Source: Arenibacter echinorum (GTDB lineage Bacteria > Bacteroidota > Bacteroidia > Flavobacteriales > Flavobacteriaceae). Taken from it: 64,000 nt of DNA. The DNA lies in contig NZ_QLLN01000004.1 of assembly GCF_003259375.1 (NCBI RefSeq), forward strand, positions 1-64,000, in the 5' to 3' direction. Below the pieces are notes generated by a model. It was not told the DNA's origin and did no database searches. It saw only the letters and a list, made by a program, of their open reading frames with translations. Numbering within the stretch: the stretch's first letter is position 1; each line of letters begins with the position of its first letter. A program made the position numbers and the translations under genes. Shown here one piece after another: positions 45,880 to 56,000 of the stretch.

Positions 45880-47700
45880 TTAATGCTGCATCTCCTCCTC
45901 GCCCTCGTAAAGTGGCATGGTTTGAGGCACAAAATCCTGTCCTGGAATTATATATTCTCCGTTGTCATCGGTTTTACTATAATCGTATGGCCATCTATGT
46001 ACTTCTGGAATTGCTCCAGGCCAGTTGCCGTGAATATGCTCTACTGGGGTAGTCCATTCCAAACTAGTTGCTTTCCAAGGATTCTGAACAGCCTTACTTC
46101 CGTAGAAAATACTTCTAATAAAGTTGAAGGCAAATATTAATTGAGCTCCAGCTGCAATAAGGGCAAAAACCGTCATTAACACCTGGATATCGGTTAAGTC
46201 ATCAAACATTGGAAAAGCTGTATTCTCGTAATACCTACGTGGAACCCCGGCCATTCCAACAAAATGCATCGGGAAGAAAACACCATAAGAACAGACGGCA
46301 GTAATCCAAAAATGTACGTAACCCAAGTTCTTATTCATCATTTTACCGAACATCTTAGGGAACCAGTGATAAACACCTGCAAACAGCCCGTAAAGTGCCG
46401 ATATACCCATTACCAAGTGGAAGTGGGCTATAACAAAATAAGTATCGTGTACATTAATATCCAAGGTACTGTCCCCAAGAATAATTCCAGTTAATCCACC
46501 AGAAATAAAAGTTGAAACCATACCTATGGAAAATAGCATTCCAGGGTTTAACTGAAGGTTACCTTTCCACAAAGTAGTAATCCAGTTAAATGCCTTCACA
46601 GCTGATGGTATAGCGATCAATAATGTGGTGAAAGTAAATACAGATCCCAAGAAAGGATTCATACCCGAAATAAACATATGGTGACCCCAAACAATTGTAG
46701 ACAGGAATGCAATTGCCAAGATGGAGGCAATCATTGCCCTATATCCAAAAATAGGTTTACGGGAATTTACCGCCATGATCTCCGAAACCATACCCATAGC
46801 AGGCAAGATTACGATATACACCTCAGGGTGTCCTAAAAACCAGAATAAATGCTCATATAATACTGGAGAACCACCTTGATAATGCAATACCTCTCCTTGG
46901 ATAAAAATATCCGATAAGAAAAAGGAAGTACCAAAGCTTCTATCCATGATCAAAAGCAAAGCAGCTGATAATAATACCGGGAAAGAAATCACACCTATAA
47001 TTGCAGTAACAAAGAACGCCCAAATGGTCAAAGGTAGTCTAGTCATAGACATTCCCTTGGTCCTAAGATTAATTACGGTAACAATATAGTTCAACGACCC
47101 TAATAAGGAAGATGCAATAAATATTGCCATAGCTACCAACCAGAGTGTCATACCCATCCCTGAACCAGGTTGTGCCATTGGTAACGCACTAAGCGGAGGG
47201 TACACCGTCCATCCAGCAGCAGCCGGTCCTGCCTCTAAAAACAAGGAAGAAAGCATAATTACGGAGGACAAAAAGAATAACCAATATGAAACCATGTTCA
47301 GAAATCCAGATGCCATATCCCTAGCCCCAATTTGAAGTGGAATCAATAAGTTACTAAAGGTACCACTCAAGCCTGCCGTTAGAACAAAGAATACCATGAT
47401 AGTACCATGGATGGTTACCAATGCCAAGTAAACATCTGCATCCATTACTCCTCCAGGTGCCCATTTACCCAAAATAAATTCAAAAATCGCAAAAGATTCT
47501 CCTGGCCATGCCAATTGCATTCTAAACAACAGTGACATCAAAATACCAATGAATCCCATAATAAGTCCAGTAATTAAATACTGCTTGGAAATCATTTTAT
47601 GATCTTGACTAAAAATATACTTCGTCACAAAAGTTTCTTTGTGATGATGTCCGTGGTCATCTGAATGGTCTTCTACGTGTGCGTGAGCTGTTACAGACAT
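45880..47700 (-). CDS. Cytochrome c oxidase subunit I
   Basis: This 606-residue catalytic subunit holds heme a, heme a3 and CuB. The loop WFLGHPEVYIVILPAMG supplies the CuB His crosslinked to Tyr (HPEVY), marking a type A proton-pumping oxidase. IWGHHMF gives the other CuB histidines, and HDTYFVIAHFHLVMG the heme ligands. The first 20 residues contain seven His. It is the last gene of the ACIII-oxidase operon, 43 bp after subunit II, and is followed by a strong terminator. Confidence 0.97.
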   Translation of the reverse strand: MSVTAHAHVEDHSDDHGHHHKETFVTKYIFSQDHKMISKQYLITGLIMGFIGILMSLLFRMQLAWPGESFAIFEFILGKWAPGGVMDADVYLALVTIHGTIMVFFVLTAGLSGTFSNLLIPLQIGARDMASGFLNMVSYWLFFLSSVIMLSSLFLEAGPAAAGWTVYPPLSALPMAQPGSGMGMTLWLVAMAIFIASSLLGSLNYIVTVINLRTKGMSMTRLPLTIWAFFVTAIIGVISFPVLLSAALLLIMDRSFGTSFFLSDIFIQGEVLHYQGGSPVLYEHLFWFLGHPEVYIVILPAMGMVSEIMAVNSRKPIFGYRAMIASILAIAFLSTIVWGHHMFISGMNPFLGSVFTFTTLLIAIPSAVKAFNWITTLWKGNLQLNPGMLFSIGMVSTFISGGLTGIILGDSTLDINVHDTYFVIAHFHLVMGISALYGLFAGVYHWFPKMFGKMMNKNLGYVHFWITAVCSYGVFFPMHFVGMAGVPRRYYENTAFPMFDDLTDIQVLMTVFALIAAGAQLIFAFNFIRSIFYGSKAVQNPWKATSLEWTTPVEHIHGNWPGAIPEVHRWPYDYSKTDDNGEYIIPGQDFVPQTMPLYEGEEEMQH

Positions 47701-47743
47701 AGTTCTATTTTTAAATTTTTATAAAGTTATTTTAAAGACTAAA

Positions 47744-48802
47744 TTATTGTGCCGAAGCCATTGACTTACCAAAAGTCTGTTGACTTGCAATCCAAGCATT
47801 ATATTCCTCTTCAGTTTCAACAATAATTTTCATTTGCATATTATAATGGGACTTTCCGCATATCTTATTACACAACAGGATATAATCAAATTCCCAAGGA
47901 TCGGAATTGTCCAATCCTTTGGCGGCCTTTTCAGCCCTTATTCCATTAATACGTTTTACCTTATCCACTACATCTGGATTTTGTCTCATTTCCGCTGTGG
48001 TAATGGTTGGAGTAAACGAAAATTGGGTAATCATACCAGGCACACAGTTCATCTGAGCTCTAAAATGCGGCATATAAGCAGAGTGCAGCACATCCTGCGA
48101 TCTCATTTTAAAATTAACCTTGCGCCCTACGGGCAAGTGCAGTTCCTTAACAATAATATCATCGGCCGCATTCGGATCAGAGTTGTCCAATCCTAAGACA
48201 TTTGCATTGTCAATGTCGATCATTCTAACGTTGGCATCACCCAAAACATTATCATTACCGGCATATCTGGCAGTCCAATTAAATTGCTGGGCATAAAGCT
48301 CAACAGTTAAAGGGTCGTCCTCGTCATTGATATCCATAATATTGGTCCATGCATATAATCCCCACAAAATTAATCCTGCCAAAACAATTACAGGAATAAT
48401 GGTCCATATGAATTCCAAACGATCATTATCCGCAAAGAACAAAGCCTTCCTTTCCCTGTCTCCCCTATATTTAAAAGCGAAGTAGTGCAACAAAAACTGC
48501 GTCAAAGTTTGTACTATAAAGATAATAACAAAAGACAACACCATCAAAGAATCATACCCTCCGCCATGCTCGGAAGCAGCTTCGGGCAAAAGCACCTTGG
48601 TATATTTCCAGAAGCTAAAAATGGTAATTCCATAAAGGAAAATCAAAAAAGCGAACATCAAATACCCATTGTATTTATTATCCGTTTCACTGGCTACTTG
48701 GGAATTGCTAGCTCTGATTTGTGACAATTCGAATATCTTGGTCATTTGCCAGATTGCAATTGCCACTAATACTAAAACAACTATGGTCAATAATGGAGTC
48801 AT
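47744..48802 (-). CDS. Cytochrome c oxidase subunit II
   Basis: This 352-residue subunit accepts electrons at the binuclear CuA centre. It has three N-terminal hydrophobic segments (about 2-20, 50-70, 86-110 and around 128-148) and a periplasmic cupredoxin domain. The CuA ligands lie in CNKICGKSHYNM (Cys311, Cys315, His319, Met322). No fused cytochrome c domain is present, so electrons must come from ActE or a soluble cytochrome. It lies between ActF and subunit I in the operon. Confidence 0.95.
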   Translation of the reverse strand: MTPLLTIVVLVLVAIAIWQMTKIFELSQIRASNSQVASETDNKYNGYLMFAFLIFLYGITIFSFWKYTKVLLPEAASEHGGGYDSLMVLSFVIIFIVQTLTQFLLHYFAFKYRGDRERKALFFADNDRLEFIWTIIPVIVLAGLILWGLYAWTNIMDINDEDDPLTVELYAQQFNWTARYAGNDNVLGDANVRMIDIDNANVLGLDNSDPNAADDIIVKELHLPVGRKVNFKMRSQDVLHSAYMPHFRAQMNCVPGMITQFSFTPTITTAEMRQNPDVVDKVKRINGIRAEKAAKGLDNSDPWEFDYILLCNKICGKSHYNMQMKIIVETEEEYNAWIASQQTFGKSMASAQ

Positions 48803-48836
48803 CGTATGATTTGAAATTATACTTATATACTAAATA

Positions 48837-50150
48837 CTAATAATGAAAATGCTTACTCTCTTCGATAAACGGATTGCGCTTTGGCTGCAACGGAGCCTTG
48901 GTCAACGCCCTGAATACAAAAAAGATAAACAATCCTGCAAAGAACAAAATAGATCCAATTTCAGGGATACCAATAAACCATTGATCCCCAACGGTAGATG
49001 GCATTATGGCTACAAAAATATCCATATAATGTCCGGCCAATATGACTATCCCGGTCATGATAACAAACCAATTAACCCTTTTAAAATCGCTATTCATAAG
49101 CAAAAGTACCGGGAACACAAAGTTCATGGCCACCATTCCAAAAAATGGCAGATTGAAATCTGCTATCCTGGTAACATAATAGGTTACCTCTTCAGGAATA
49201 TTGGAATACCATATCAGCATAAACTGGGAGAACCATAAATAGGTCCAGAAAATACTGATCCCGAACATAAATTTAGCCAAATCATGAATATGGCTATCGT
49301 TAACATCTGGCAAGTAGCCCCTAGACTTGAGATAAATTGTTACCATTGCAATAACAGTAATACCCGATACAAACATACTTGCAAAGATATACCATCCGAA
49401 CAAGGTACTGAACCAATGTGGGTCAACACTCATGATCCAATCCCAAGACATCATGGATTCAGATATTAAATAGAATACCAAAAATGCCGCAGAAATCCTA
49501 AAATTCAGTTTAAAATTAGAGTCATCATTGGATTCATCCTGAGCCAAGGACAACTTGCGGGAATACTCCCTATATAAGATCCAGCCTCCCAAGAAGACCG
49601 CAGCCCTGATCAGGAAAAAAGTACCATTAAGAAAACCTGCTTTCCCTTGTAAAAGGGCATCATGTGCAACCACTTCAGGGTCCATCCACACGAACAAGTG
49701 ATTCATATGGGCTACCGATAAGGCCAATATTACAAATACAACGATACCACCTGGTACCAAATAAGCCGTAATCCCCTCCATTACCCTAAAAAGCAATGGC
49801 GACCAACCAGCTTGTGCTGCACGTTGAATAGCGTAAAACGCCAATACTCCCAAGGCTATCATGAAAAAGAAGAAAGCTGCTACATATAATGCTGCCCATG
49901 GTTTGTTTTGCAACTGGTGCAATAGATGTTCATCATGTGATGCATCATGTGCGTCCCCATGTCCCATTTCGTCACCATGACTCTCCGCAACAGCATGGGC
50001 ATCCCCATGACCGTCACCGTGTCCGGCAACAATTGCCTTTGCCTCCTCTACAGTGCTTGGCGCAGCCATAAAACCGATACCAATTCCCAAAACGCCTACA
50101 GCCATTAAAATGAAGGAAGCAATTTTTAATCTATTTGAAAAAGTGTACAT
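48837..50150 (-). CDS. actF: Alternative complex III subunit ActF (with His-rich insert)
   Basis: This 437-residue membrane protein has about ten helices and resembles ActF/ActC (NrfD-like) quinol:cytochrome c oxidoreductase subunits, with MMSWDWIMSVDPHWFSTLFGWY as a family segment. Between helix 1 and helix 2 (about 44-78) lies a loop with nine histidines (H44 to H78) mixed with Asp and Gly. The symbol rests on operon position (last act gene before subunit II) and family motifs. It lies 18 bp after ActE. Confidence 0.88.
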   Translation of the reverse strand: MYTFSNRLKIASFILMAVGVLGIGIGFMAAPSTVEEAKAIVAGHGDGHGDAHAVAESHGDEMGHGDAHDASHDEHLLHQLQNKPWAALYVAAFFFFMIALGVLAFYAIQRAAQAGWSPLLFRVMEGITAYLVPGGIVVFVILALSVAHMNHLFVWMDPEVVAHDALLQGKAGFLNGTFFLIRAAVFLGGWILYREYSRKLSLAQDESNDDSNFKLNFRISAAFLVFYLISESMMSWDWIMSVDPHWFSTLFGWYIFASMFVSGITVIAMVTIYLKSRGYLPDVNDSHIHDLAKFMFGISIFWTYLWFSQFMLIWYSNIPEEVTYYVTRIADFNLPFFGMVAMNFVFPVLLLMNSDFKRVNWFVIMTGIVILAGHYMDIFVAIMPSTVGDQWFIGIPEIGSILFFAGLFIFFVFRALTKAPLQPKRNPFIEESKHFHY

Positions 50151-50168
50151 ATTGCTAATATCTAGGTC

Positions 50169-50729
50169 TTATTTTGTTAAATCTTGTTTCAATTTCATTA
50201 CGTATTCAGAAACCTTCCAACGCTCTTCAGTATCCAATTGCCCTGCATAGGACCCCATAGAATTCAATCCGTAATAGATGGCATGATATGAAGTTCCGAC
50301 AGTTATGTTTCTAGCTATATCAGCATAACTGGGCACACCCAATATCTTTTCCCTTTTCACCAAGTTACCTTGTCCGTCTCCCTTATCACCGTGACAAATT
50401 GCACAATAAATAGTATATAGTTCTTTACCCACAGCTAAATTGGCCTCTTGCTTTAAAGAGTCCAACGGACTTGGATTAACTCTTGCCAATTCCTTTCCCT
50501 CCATGGTATTTTCAATTCCGTAAGGTATCCAACCCCTTGCTACGGTATTTTCGGCCGGAAGTCCAGCTTCCATCCCATCTGGAAGAAAATCCACTTTCTG
50601 ATAGGTCTCATAACCTACGGACTCATACATATTGGGCATGTATTGATAGTTTCTGCTATTTGTGTTTGCACAAGAAGCAACTAATAATACCAAACCAAAC
50701 AAGACTCCTATTTTGCTAAAACTGTTCAT
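50169..50729 (-). CDS. actE: Alternative complex III subunit ActE (monoheme cytochrome c lipoprotein)
   Basis: This 186-residue protein has a lipobox-like LLVASC with Cys20 as the lipid-bearing residue, and one class I c-heme site CAICH (109-113) with a downstream Met-containing loop (NSMGSYAGQL). In ACIII it passes electrons from the ActA hemes to the oxidase. Its place between ActD and ActF matches the usual act gene order. Confidence 0.92.
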   Translation of the reverse strand: MNSFSKIGVLFGLVLLVASCANTNSRNYQYMPNMYESVGYETYQKVDFLPDGMEAGLPAENTVARGWIPYGIENTMEGKELARVNPSPLDSLKQEANLAVGKELYTIYCAICHGDKGDGQGNLVKREKILGVPSYADIARNITVGTSYHAIYYGLNSMGSYAGQLDTEERWKVSEYVMKLKQDLTK

Positions 50730-50740
50730 AATATCTATGA

Positions 50741-51262
50741 CTACTTTTCTGTAATATTAATTTCGACTGCTCCCGTATCCATCAACAAATCCTTCAATTC
50801 CTGTTCGTTATCATGAATTTCGATTTCCATTAAAAAATGATCATCTGTTGTTCTTACATCAGGATTTTCAGCTTCTTTAAAAGGCCATAACCTACTTCTA
50901 AGGTAGAAAGTTATTACCATTAAATGCGCCGCGAAAAAAACCGTTAGCTCAAACATGATAGGCACAAAAGCCGGCATGTTCTCCAAATAGCTAAAACTAG
51001 GCTTACCGCCAATATCCTGAGGCCAATCCTGGATCATAATATAATTCATCATTACGATTGCCACTGCAAGACCAACACAGCCATACATAAAGGACGTTAT
51101 TGCAATCCTAGTTGGGGCCAGCCCCATTGCTTTGTCCAAACCATGCACCGGAAAAGGACAATAAACTTCTTCAATATGATGCTTTGCCGCTTTTACCTTT
51201 TTAACAGCATGCATTAGCACATCGTCATCATTATAAAAAGCATGTATAACTTTCGACGCCAT
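50741..51262 (-). CDS. actD: Alternative complex III subunit ActD (DUF3341)
   Basis: This 173-residue protein has two membrane helices (about 55-80 and 98-122) between soluble ends, with YCPFPVHGLDKAMGL and PFMFELTVFFAAH-like segments (here PIMFELTVFFAAHLMV) as in DUF3341/ActD. It has a structural role in ACIII. It starts 2 bp after the ActC stop and is followed by ActE after 11 bp. Confidence 0.93.
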   Translation of the reverse strand: MASKVIHAFYNDDDVLMHAVKKVKAAKHHIEEVYCPFPVHGLDKAMGLAPTRIAITSFMYGCVGLAVAIVMMNYIMIQDWPQDIGGKPSFSYLENMPAFVPIMFELTVFFAAHLMVITFYLRSRLWPFKEAENPDVRTTDDHFLMEIEIHDNEQELKDLLMDTGAVEINITEK

Positions 51263-51264
51263 AA

Positions 51265-53013
51265 TTATTTCTTATTATTTAAAATCTTTGCTTGTCCTGC
51301 CCAATCATCTCTTTGTGCCCTACCAGGGAACGATTCCGTAATGGAATCCAACAGATCATACTCTTTATTGGTCATACGACCAACCTGAGCGAATGTATAT
51401 ATTCCTATTTGATTCAAGGTAGCTTCCATTTGAGGCCCAATTCCTTTAATTTTCTTCAGGTCATCTGCTGTCTCCTTGGTAGCATCAAATGTACCTATAG
51501 TGCCCAATAGTTCAGAAACCCCTAATTTGTCACCTTTCTTTGGAACAACTTCCCCCATCAACACATCATCAGTGATAGGTTCCTTTTCCTTTACAACTAT
51601 TTTACTTTTCGATATTTCGTACAAAGGCTTGCCTGCATCCCTCAATTTCTTGTACTTCTCCCCTGAAGATTTTAAAATAGACTTCACCTCTGCCTGAGCA
51701 ATAACCGGGAATGTTCTGGCGTACAACAAAAACAGTACGAAGAAGAATCCTATAGTTCCGATGAAAATTCCTATATCCACAAATGTTGGGGAGAACATGG
51801 TCCATGAAGATGGAAGGTAATCCCTGTGCAATGAAGTTACGATAATAACAAATCGCTCGAACCACATCCCTATGTTTACCACAATAGAGATAAAGAAAGA
51901 AAACATAATGCTTGTCCTAAGCTTTTTGAACCACATAAATTGTGGCGAGAACACATTACATGTCATCATTGCCCAATATGCCCACCAGTAAGGACCTGTA
52001 GCCCTGTTCAGGAATGCATATTGCTCGTACTCCACACCGGAATACCAAGCCATGAACAACTCCGTAATATAGGCACAGCCCACAATAGAACCCGTTAACA
52101 TAATTACTATGTTCATCAACTCTATATGCTGCACCGTAATATAAGCCTCCAAATGACACACTTTCCTCATAATGATCAACAAGGTGTTCACCATGGCGAA
52201 ACCAGAAAAAATAGCCCCAGCAACGAAGTAAGGTGGAAAGATGGTAGTATGCCATCCAGGTATTACCGAAGTGGCAAAGTCAAAGGATACAATGGTATGC
52301 ACAGAAAGTACCAAAGGTGTGGCCAAACCAGCCAAGACCAAGGAAACTTCCTCAAAACGCTGCCAATCTTTGGCTCGCCCTGTCCATCCAAAACTTATTA
52401 AACTGTATATCTTCTTTTGGAAAGGCCTAACCGCCCTATCCCGTATCATTGCAAAATCCGGCAACAAACCTGTCCACCAGAATACCAGAGACACAGAAAG
52501 GTAGGTTGATATAGCAAATACGTCCCAAAGCAATGGCGAATTAAAGTTCACCCAAAGCGATCCAAACTGGTTCGGGATAGGCAATACCCAATAAGCCAAC
52601 CATGGACGACCCATGTGGATAATGGGGAACAATCCTGCCTGAACAACCGAGAAAATGGTCATCGCCTCAGCAGAACGGTTAATAGCCATTCTCCATTTCT
52701 GCCTAAACAATAATAGTACCGCGGAGATCAAGGTTCCAGCGTGACCTATACCTACCCACCAAACGAAGTTGGTAATATCCCAGGCCCAGCCTACTGTTTT
52801 ATTTAATCCCCATGTACCGATACCTGTGGATACCGTGTAAATTATACAGCCAACACCCCATAGGAATGCCGCTAATGCAATGGAAAATACAATCCACCAA
52901 TGCTTATTGGCCTTCCCTTCAACCGGAGCAGCAATGTCCACGGTTACATCGTGGTATCCTTTATTTCCGAGTACTAAGGGTTTTCGTATAGGTGCTTCGT
53001 AATGCGACGCCAT
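51265..53013 (-). CDS. actC: Alternative complex III subunit ActC with a C-terminal helix-hairpin-helix domain
   Basis: This 582-residue NrfD/PsrC-like membrane subunit binds the quinol. It has about ten helices (about 38-450), with GHAGTLISAVLLLFRQKWR and IHMGRPWLAYW among its family segments. After a charged linker (about 455-515) comes a soluble tail (about 517-579) reading KIKGIGPQMEATLNQIGIYTFAQV, a helix-hairpin-helix fold normally seen in nucleic-acid-binding or oligomerising proteins. The tail is unexpected for a respiratory subunit and accounts for its extra length. Confidence 0.92.
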   Translation of the reverse strand: MASHYEAPIRKPLVLGNKGYHDVTVDIAAPVEGKANKHWWIVFSIALAAFLWGVGCIIYTVSTGIGTWGLNKTVGWAWDITNFVWWVGIGHAGTLISAVLLLFRQKWRMAINRSAEAMTIFSVVQAGLFPIIHMGRPWLAYWVLPIPNQFGSLWVNFNSPLLWDVFAISTYLSVSLVFWWTGLLPDFAMIRDRAVRPFQKKIYSLISFGWTGRAKDWQRFEEVSLVLAGLATPLVLSVHTIVSFDFATSVIPGWHTTIFPPYFVAGAIFSGFAMVNTLLIIMRKVCHLEAYITVQHIELMNIVIMLTGSIVGCAYITELFMAWYSGVEYEQYAFLNRATGPYWWAYWAMMTCNVFSPQFMWFKKLRTSIMFSFFISIVVNIGMWFERFVIIVTSLHRDYLPSSWTMFSPTFVDIGIFIGTIGFFFVLFLLYARTFPVIAQAEVKSILKSSGEKYKKLRDAGKPLYEISKSKIVVKEKEPITDDVLMGEVVPKKGDKLGVSELLGTIGTFDATKETADDLKKIKGIGPQMEATLNQIGIYTFAQVGRMTNKEYDLLDSITESFPGRAQRDDWAGQAKILNNKK

Positions 53014-53047
53014 AATTTAATATATAGTTACGTTCCTTTAATTTTGA

Positions 53048-56000
53048 TTAAGCTTCGTTTGTATTTCTCACTTTTACGTGATAAAAGACATTTGGTTTTG
53101 TTCCAACACTTTCCAACAAGTGATACATACGGTTACTTTCCTTTAATTTCACAATTTCACTCTCGGCATCATTTACATCCCCGAACTTCATAGCACCATT
53201 GCTACATGCTGCAGAACAGGCGGTCTGAAACTCTCCATCCTTAACAACACGGCCATCCCTTTTGGCATCTAAAATTGTCTTCTGGGTCTTTTGGATACAC
53301 ATAGAGCATTTTTCCATAACACCTCTAGACCTAACGGTAACATCTGGATTGATGACCATCTTACCTAGGTCATTGTTCATGTGATAATCAAACTCATCGT
53401 TTTCATTATACAAGAACCAGTTGAATCGTCTCACTTTATATGGACAGTTGTTGGCACAGTACCTAGTTCCAACACATCTGTTATAAGCCATATGATTTTG
53501 ACCCTGACGTCCGTGTGAAGTTGCCGCAACTGGACAAACAGTCTCACATGGTGCATGGTTACAGTGCTGACACATTACAGGCTGGAACGCCACTTGAGGA
53601 TTGGCTGATGGGTCTTCCATTTCACCAAATCCACCCAAGGACCCCTTATCCCCGAACAGGCCATCGAATTCTTCTTTCTTGGTATCATCTTGCGCAAAAG
53701 TATCTTCCGAGCTGTAATACCTATCGATACGCAACCAGTGCATATCCCTTGATTTTCTTACTTCAGCCTTCCCTACAACCGGCACGTTGTTTTCAGCATG
53801 ACATGCTATAACACAAGCGCCACAACCAGTACAGGCATTCAAATCTATGGACAAATTAAAATGATGTCCTATTGATCGGTCAAAACTATCCCATAAATCT
53901 ACCGTAGTAGCAGGAACTTCCTGATGATCCAATGACACTACAGGAACAACATTCCATTCCTTGGCATCTTTTGTATTAAATATCTCTAAGGTAGTTTCCT
54001 TAATAATATCTCCCCTACCCATTAAAGTCTTGTGCAATTGCACACAAGCAAACTCATGCATTCCTGCAGACTTTTCTATGCTTACCGATTGGACGTTGGA
54101 GAAATCCTTATACAACGCATAGGCATTAACCCCAGTTTGCATTTCACTTTTCATTCCCACGGTTTTCCCGTACCCAAAAGAAAGCCCCAAAGTACCTGGA
54201 GCCTGACCAGGCTGTACAATAACAGGAACACCATCAATGGCAACACCATCAACAGTAAGTTTTACATAACTACCGTTTAAACCACCATCTGCCACATTTT
54301 CATTGACCAATGCCAATTTCTCTGCATCGACTTTGGAAACGGTTACGTAATTATCCCAGGAAACTCTGGTAATCGGATCAGGAAACTCTTGTAACCAAGG
54401 ATTACTTGCCTGCTGTCCGTCACCCATGCCCACTTTGGAATACAAAGTAAGTTCCATACCTTCTGCCGTAGCACCGGATAAGCTTCTAATTGCAGAAGCC
54501 AATGGAACTTCGGCGGTCATTTCCGCTTCTTCCGCTACAACAGGAGCAGCAGCAACAGTAACTGCTTCTTCCGCTACCGGAACAGCAACAAAAACACCAT
54601 CGTGCAATGCCTGACTCCAGTCACTACCTGCCAATATTCCGGCGTTCCAAGTTTCTTTTATATAATCGTAATATGTTTTATCACTATCCAACCATTTCAA
54701 CATAGCCGTCTGGATCTGCCTGGTATCGAACAATTCCTTTATGGTTGGTTGCATAAGGCTAAAATGCCCTTTCTTTAATTGGGCATCTCCCCAAGATTCC
54801 AAATAATGGTTTGAAGCACCCACATACTGCACCAATTCTGTAGTCTCATTTATATTGGTTGAGAAGGCCACTGTTAAATCAACATTCTTGATCCCCTCAA
54901 CAAAATCAACAGCATTTGGCAGCGAATAGGCCGGGTTAACCCCGTCCATAAACAAAGCACCCACCTTACCTGATTTCATATCGGCCAACAAGGCATTAAT
55001 CGCCTTAACATTACCCTGCCTTACATACTTGGGAGCTGCAGCATCAAACGCCTTGCTTCCCAACATTTCATTAATGGCCAAAACAACCGCTTGGGCATTA
55101 ACATCCTCTATTCCCGTAACAACAACGGCATTGGATTTATTCTTTAGCACCTGGGCCGCTACCGCATCCAATGCAGCTTTTGCGCTTTCAGGAAGATTAC
55201 CGCTACCGGCAGTACCATTAAGTTTTCCGTAGAAATAGGCCAAGGCCACTTTCTGCTCGGATGGGGTCAAAGGAACCCTTTTATCAGCATTGGCACCGGT
55301 CAAGGACATATTGGCCTCGAACTGTACGTGCTTGGACATTTTTCCATTTACAGGAATCCTACCCTTGGAGTATCCACTATCATATCCTCCACCCTGCCAG
55401 TCCCCTAAGAAATCGGCACCGAAGGAAACAATGATCTCGGCATTCTCAAAATTGTAATCCGCCAACGCCCTTTCACCATATTTGGCTTCAAAAGCAGAAA
55501 GCGCTGCATCCTCGGATATGGCATCATAAGTAACATGATCCACATTTCCGTATACCTCCTTGAATTCCGCAATCAATCTAGAAGTAGAAGGACTTGCATA
55601 TGTTTGCGATAATATCGCAATTTTTTTAGTTGAATCTTTTAAAGACCCCAATTTAGATTTTACCGCCGCATCCAAATCGCTCCAAGCGATAGGCTCCCCA
55701 TTAAAGGTAGGCCCTTGCAAACGGGTACTATCATACAATGACAGTACAGAAGCTTGAACACGCGCATTGGCACTTCCGCCAATTTTCGCATCGGTATTAT
55801 TTTCAATCTTAATAGGTCTACCCTCGCGGGTTTTTACCAAAATACTGGCAAAATCAAAACCATTCGCAATGGTAGTGGCATAAAAATTGGCCACCCCGGG
55901 AATAATATTGTCCGGTTTCACCACATAGGGAATAGATTTTATCACCGGACCTTCACATGCTGCCAATGAAGCCGCAGCAGTACTGAATCCGACGTACTTA

